NCBI GenBank assembly: GCA_035760965.1
Contig: DASTRY010000073.1
Location: 1-64,000 of the forward strand
Source of the DNA: JADGHX01 sp035760965
GTDB taxonomy: Bacteria > Pseudomonadota > Gammaproteobacteria > Steroidobacterales > Steroidobacteraceae
Reading direction: 5' to 3'
DNA length: 64,000 nt
Both the position numbers and the translations under genes were made by a program. The notes beneath the pieces are model-generated. The model did not search any database. It was not told the DNA's origin and saw nothing but the letters and a program-made list of their open reading frames with translations. Below, piece by piece: positions 60,109 through 64,000 of this stretch. Every line of letters starts with the position of its first letter. Position 1 is the stretch's first letter.

Positions 60109-62640
60109 ATGCGTATGAGACTGTTCGGGCGCTTCCTCCTGACCGCAGGCGTGTGTGGCATGACGATGCTTGCGGCGCTGACAGCGGCCGCCGCCGACGC
60201 CGACAAATCCGGCGCCACCGCGTCCGCTCCGCCGGCCGTCGTCAACAAGAGCACGCAGCACGAGGAGCACGCGGACAAGGGCGCCGAGGACAAGGGCCCG
60301 CCGCCGGCCGTCGACGATCACGCAGGCTTTCTCAACTACTACTGCTCGAAGTGTCACAACGCCACCGACTGGGCGGGCGGTGTCGCGTTCGACACGATGA
60401 CCTTCGACACGATTGCTGACGACGCGGAGACCTGGGAGCACGCCGTGCGCAAGCTCCGTGGTCAGTTGATGCCGCCGCCGGGCAACCCGCAGCCCGCGAA
60501 GGCCGCCCGCAGAGAATTCATCTCCTTCATGGAGACCGAGCTCGACAAGGCGGGGGAGGCGCATCCGAGCCCGGGCCGCGTCGCGCTCCACCGGCTGAAT
60601 CGCAAGGAGTACGCGAACGCCATCCGCGACCTGCTCGATGTGAACGTCGACGTCAATTCGCTGCTGCCGGAAGACAACGTGAGCGACGGCTTCGACAACG
60701 TCGCCAACGTCTTGCAGGTCACGCCGTCGTTCCTGGACCAGTACGTCGCTGCCGCGCGTTCCGTGGCGGTCGAGGCGATCGGCGATGCGTCCGTGAAGCC
60801 GATGGGCGTGCAGTACTTCGCGCCGAAGGGCGCGAGGCAGTACTTCCACGAGGAAGGGCTGCCGCTCGGTACCCGCGGCGGTCTGGCGGTCGAGCACAAC
60901 TTCCCGGCAGATGGGGAGTACGAGCTGAACATCTCCAACATGGCCGTGGCGCTCTGGGTCTACAACATGGAGTTCAAGCACCATGTGATCGCCACGCTCG
61001 ACGGCAAGAAGTTCTGGGAAACGGACATCGGTGGCGAAGAGGACATGAAGGCCATCGATCAGAAGCAGGACCCCGCCGTCGACGCGATCAACGCGCGCCT
61101 GAAGGGCATCCGTTTTCATGCGCCAGCCGGGCCGCACAAGGTCGCCGTGACCTTCGTGCAGCGAACGTTCGCGGAATCCGACGACAAGCTGTTCCAGCAG
61201 ATGCCGGGCGGCGGTCAGGACCGCGTGCTGAAGGTGGCGTCGTTCGAGGTGAAAGGCCCGTTCAAGGTGACGGGCATGAGCGAGACGCCGAGCCGCAAGC
61301 GCATCTTCTCGTGCTATCCGAAGGCGCCTGCCGAGGAGCCGGCGTGCGCCGAGCAGATCGTCACGCGCCTCGCGACGCAGGCCTTCCGTCGGCCGATCAC
61401 CGGCGCCGAGAAGGCGTCGCTCATGAAGTTCTATCAGGCCGGTCGCGATGCGTCCGACGGCGGCAGCTTCGATGTCGGCATTCGCCGGGCGATGACGGCG
61501 ATTCTCGCGAGCCCCTCGTTCCTGTATCGCGCGGAGCCCGTGCCGCAGATGGCGCAGCCGGGCTCGATCTACCGCATCAACGATCTCGAGCTGGCGTCGC
61601 GCCTGTCGTTCTTCCTGTGGAGCACCGTGCCGGACGATGAGCTTCGCAAGGTCGCGGTGGCCGGCAAGCTGCGCGATCCGCAGGTGCTCGAGGCGCAGGT
61701 GAAGCGCATGCTGGCGGACCCGCGCTCGATCTCGCTCACGACGAGCTTCGCGTTCCAGTGGCTGAACGTCGGCCACCTGACCGAGATCGATCCGGACGCG
61801 AATCTCTTCCCGTATGCGGGCGATCCGCGCGACGACTTCCGCACCGAGTTGAAGCTGTTCATCGACAGCATCTTCCGCGAAGACCACAACGTCATGGACC
61901 TGCTCGGCGCGAACTACACGTTCCTGAACGAGCGGCTCGCGCTCCACTACGGCATCAACGACGTGCGCGGCGACCAGTGGCGGCGCGTCGAGCTGAAAGA
62001 CTCGAAGCGCTGGGGCCTGCTCGGCAAGGGCGGCGTCCTCATGCTCACGTCGTATCCGAACCGCACGTCCGTCGTGCTGCGCGGCGCGTGGGTGCTCGAG
62101 CGCATCAACGGCACGCCGCCGGCCTCGCCGCCGCCGAACGTCGAAGCGTTGAAGGACACGAAGCCCGGTCAGAAGCCGAAGACGCTGAAGGAGCAGATGG
62201 CGCTCCATCGCACGAAATCGAGCTGCTTCTCCTGCCACGGCATCATCGATCCGATCGGCTTCTCGCTCGAGAACTTCGACGCGGTGGGCACGTGGCGCGA
62301 GAAGGATCGTATGGCGGGCGCGGTGATCGACGCGACCGGTGAGCTGCCGGACGGCACGCAGGTGAACGGACCGGATTCGCTGCGTACGGCGCTGATGGCG
62401 AATCCCGAGCAGTTCGTGCAGACGCTGACGGAGAAGCTGATGACGTACTCGCTCGGCCGCACCGTCGACTATCACGACATGCCCACGGTGCGCGCGATCG
62501 TGCGGGCCGCCGCGAAAGACAACTACCGCTTCTCGTCCATCGTCATGAACATCGTGAAGAGCGCGCCGTTCCAGATGCGCCAAGTTCCGAAGGACGAGAA
62601 GACCCCAGCGAGTCAGACGGCTCAGACGGCCCAGCGTTAG
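60109..62640 (+). CDS. DUF1587/1592/1588/1585 cytochrome-type protein
   Basis: The 843-residue protein has a signal peptide (about 29 residues) and a haem-c-like motif CSKCH (79-83). The usual order of domains follows: DUF1587 (HRLNRKEYANAIRDLLDVN), DUF1592 (FLYRAEPVPQM, then LASRLSFFLWSTVPDDEL), DUF1588 (with a second CFSCH at 706-710 and GFSLENFDAVGTWR) and DUF1585 at the end (TYSLGRTVDYHD). The architecture is well known in planctomycetes and in some proteobacteria, always next to a DUF1552 gene. The role is not known; haem ligation and a link to exported redox enzymes are inference. The ATG has GAGGCGGGAC upstream. Confidence 0.92.
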   Translation: MRMRLFGRFLLTAGVCGMTMLAALTAAAADADKSGATASAPPAVVNKSTQHEEHADKGAEDKGPPPAVDDHAGFLNYYCSKCHNATDWAGGVAFDTMTFDTIADDAETWEHAVRKLRGQLMPPPGNPQPAKAARREFISFMETELDKAGEAHPSPGRVALHRLNRKEYANAIRDLLDVNVDVNSLLPEDNVSDGFDNVANVLQVTPSFLDQYVAAARSVAVEAIGDASVKPMGVQYFAPKGARQYFHEEGLPLGTRGGLAVEHNFPADGEYELNISNMAVALWVYNMEFKHHVIATLDGKKFWETDIGGEEDMKAIDQKQDPAVDAINARLKGIRFHAPAGPHKVAVTFVQRTFAESDDKLFQQMPGGGQDRVLKVASFEVKGPFKVTGMSETPSRKRIFSCYPKAPAEEPACAEQIVTRLATQAFRRPITGAEKASLMKFYQAGRDASDGGSFDVGIRRAMTAILASPSFLYRAEPVPQMAQPGSIYRINDLELASRLSFFLWSTVPDDELRKVAVAGKLRDPQVLEAQVKRMLADPRSISLTTSFAFQWLNVGHLTEIDPDANLFPYAGDPRDDFRTELKLFIDSIFREDHNVMDLLGANYTFLNERLALHYGINDVRGDQWRRVELKDSKRWGLLGKGGVLMLTSYPNRTSVVLRGAWVLERINGTPPASPPPNVEALKDTKPGQKPKTLKEQMALHRTKSSCFSCHGIIDPIGFSLENFDAVGTWREKDRMAGAVIDATGELPDGTQVNGPDSLRTALMANPEQFVQTLTEKLMTYSLGRTVDYHDMPTVRAIVRAAAKDNYRFSSIVMNIVKSAPFQMRQVPKDEKTPASQTAQTAQR

Positions 62641-62659
62641 GACGAGAGGAATCCCGGCT

Positions 62660-63982
62660 ATGGCTATGTTCATCACCAAGAAGCATCTCGATCGTCGCAC
62701 CGTGCTGCGCGGGATGGGTTTTGCGATCAGCCTGCCGCTGCTCGACGCGATGATTCCCGCGGCGACGGCGCTTGCGAACACTGCCGCGGCACCGCGGCCG
62801 CGCATCGGGTTCACCTACTTTCCGCACGGCGCCGTGATGGCGCGCTGGCAGCCGAAGGAAACCGGCACGAATTTCGAGCTGCCGCAGATCCTGAAGCCGT
62901 TCGAGCCGTTCAAGCAGCACATGACGGTCGTCACCGGCCTGCGCAACAAAGCCGGCGAGAGCCCGAGCCCGCACGCGATCATCGCCGGCACGTGGCTCGG
63001 CTGCGTCGCGCCGCCGCCCGGACAGCAGGCGCCGCACGGCGGCACGAGCGCGGACCAGGTCGCCGCCCAGCACATCGGACAGGACACGACGCTGCCCTCG
63101 ATCGAGCTCGCCGGCGAAGGCGGCGGGGGCGCATGCGATCCGCAATACGGCTGCAGCTACAGCGGCACGGTCGCGTTTCGCACGCCGACGCAGCCGCTGC
63201 CGATGGAGCACAACCCGCGCAAGGCGTTCTATCGACTCTTCGGCCAGGGCGACAACGCGACCGAGCGTCATTCGATCATCGAAGAGACGGGCAGCATCCT
63301 CGACTACGTCGCGCAGAACGCGGCGGACTTGAAGCGCCAGCTCGGCACGGCCGATCAGGCGATGGTGGACGACTACCTCGACTCCGTGCGCGAGATCGAG
63401 CGGCGCGTGCAAAAGCAGAAGGAGAAGGAAAACTCCGGGGTCAAGCTGCCCGATGCGCCCTCGGGCGTGCAGGAGGATTTCGGCAAGACGCTCGACACGA
63501 TGTTCGACATGATCGCGCTCGCGTACCAGGCGAACGTCACGCGCGTAACGACCTTCATGATGGCGAAGGAGGTCAGCATGCGCACGTACAACCAGATCGG
63601 CGTCCCCGACGCCTTTCACCCGCTGTCGCATCACCAGAACGATCCCGCGAAGCTCGATCGGCTGGCGAAGGTGCAGACGTATCACAGCGAGGCCTACGCG
63701 CGCTTCATCAAGCGGATGGCGAGCACGCCGGATGGCGACGGCACGCTGCTCGATCATTCGATCCTCGTGTACGGCTCGAACATGAGCAACAGCGATCTGC
63801 ACAACAACGATCCGCTGCCGATTGCGGTGTTCGGCCATGCCTACGGCAAGATCAAAGGCGGGCAGCACCTGCACTATCCGCAGGACACCCCGCTCGCCAA
63901 TCTGTGGCTCACGCTTCTGCAACGCGCCGGCATCGACGTGCAGTCGCACGGGAACAGCACCGGCGTGCTCGCGGAGGTTTGA
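62660..63982 (+). CDS. Tat-exported DUF1552 protein
   Basis: The 440-residue protein has a twin-arginine signal (LDRRTVLRGMGFAISLPLLD). It then shows the DUF1552 pattern: RIGFTYFPHGAVMARWQP, the SADQVAAQHIG segment and the end block with YGSNMSNSDLHNNDPLP. The fold is related to the sulfatase/alkaline phosphatase-like DUF1501 group, but the metal ligands cannot be assigned. It follows the DUF1592 gene by 19 bp, the normal partner arrangement, and is followed after 5 bp by another start. Confidence 0.92.
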   Translation: MAMFITKKHLDRRTVLRGMGFAISLPLLDAMIPAATALANTAAAPRPRIGFTYFPHGAVMARWQPKETGTNFELPQILKPFEPFKQHMTVVTGLRNKAGESPSPHAIIAGTWLGCVAPPPGQQAPHGGTSADQVAAQHIGQDTTLPSIELAGEGGGGACDPQYGCSYSGTVAFRTPTQPLPMEHNPRKAFYRLFGQGDNATERHSIIEETGSILDYVAQNAADLKRQLGTADQAMVDDYLDSVREIERRVQKQKEKENSGVKLPDAPSGVQEDFGKTLDTMFDMIALAYQANVTRVTTFMMAKEVSMRTYNQIGVPDAFHPLSHHQNDPAKLDRLAKVQTYHSEAYARFIKRMASTPDGDGTLLDHSILVYGSNMSNSDLHNNDPLPIAVFGHAYGKIKGGQHLHYPQDTPLANLWLTLLQRAGIDVQSHGNSTGVLAEV

Positions 63983-63987
63983 GATCC

Positions 63988-64000
63988 ATGATGAAGGCCC
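63988..64000 (+). CDS. start of a further gene cut by the window edge
   Basis: An ATGATGAAGGCC sequence begins 5 bp after the DUF1552 stop, with GGAGG about 12 bp upstream inside the DUF1552 end. In related loci a third gene commonly follows the DUF1592/DUF1552 pair. Only four codons are visible, so nothing can be said about the product. Confidence 0.4.

Noticed and set aside
60067..62814. A 915-codon open frame on the strand opposite the DUF1592 gene
   Set aside because: It is an antisense shadow caused by high GC at third positions. Its translation is His/Arg/Val-rich without any domain, while the plus strand carries clear family motifs.

Overview
This 64 kb window is GC-rich chromosomal DNA from an uncharacterised proteobacterium, most likely a gammaproteobacterium close to the Steroidobacteraceae. 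That placement is an inference. It rests on rdgC (known only from beta/gammaproteobacteria), on SnoaL-like, DUF6152, DUF1592/DUF1552 and PQQ quinohaemoprotein genes, and on remnants of an exosortase-type EPS locus. I see no plasmid, phage, insertion sequence or CRISPR array. GTG and TTG starts and 4-bp stop/start overlaps are frequent.

Layout. 1-9 kb: initiator tRNA, secreted beta-helix protein overlapping a rhomboid protease, YebC, a family of SnoaL-like proteins, RdgC and a soluble chemoreceptor. 9-14.4 kb: membrane-anchored winged-helix regulator, secreted DUF4394 protein, a small secreted-protein operon and a divergent MFS transporter. 14.4-17.4 kb: a cyclic-di-GMP-I riboswitch heads a decaying exopolysaccharide locus with a possible exosortase tail, one intact GT4 glycosyltransferase, a frameshifted glycosyltransferase stump fused to the start of an EpsL barrel gene, and that gene broken again downstream. 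17.4-29.2 kb: MarR regulator with a palindrome in front of it, GH88-like hydrolase, ECF sigma/membrane partner/bactofilin-RDD operon, ACT-malic enzyme, cytochrome c, beta-hydroxyacid dehydrogenase, HtrA-like protease, subclass B3 metallo-beta-lactamase and phosphatidylserine synthase. 29.3-34.7 kb: MacB-type ABC transporter, aldo/keto reductase, Tat-exported Gfo/Idh oxidoreductase.

34.8-49.2 kb holds the most coherent system: eight tightly coupled minus-strand genes (DUF4159, VWA membrane protein, cysteine-free caspase-fold protein, TPR-metallopeptidase, MoxR ATPase, DUF58, BatA/VWA, giant DUF4175 protein). Their architecture suggests a MoxR-driven envelope assembly or quality-control machine carrying one probable protease and one probable pseudo-protease.

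49.3-64 kb is periplasmic and oxidative: exported methyltransferase-like protein, PLP dehydratase, two quinohaemoprotein dehydrogenases (one without the usual vicinal cysteines), LemA/DUF2207 pair, a metallo-beta-lactamase-fold protein with lost metal ligands, and a DUF1592 cytochrome/DUF1552 pair that continues past the window edge.
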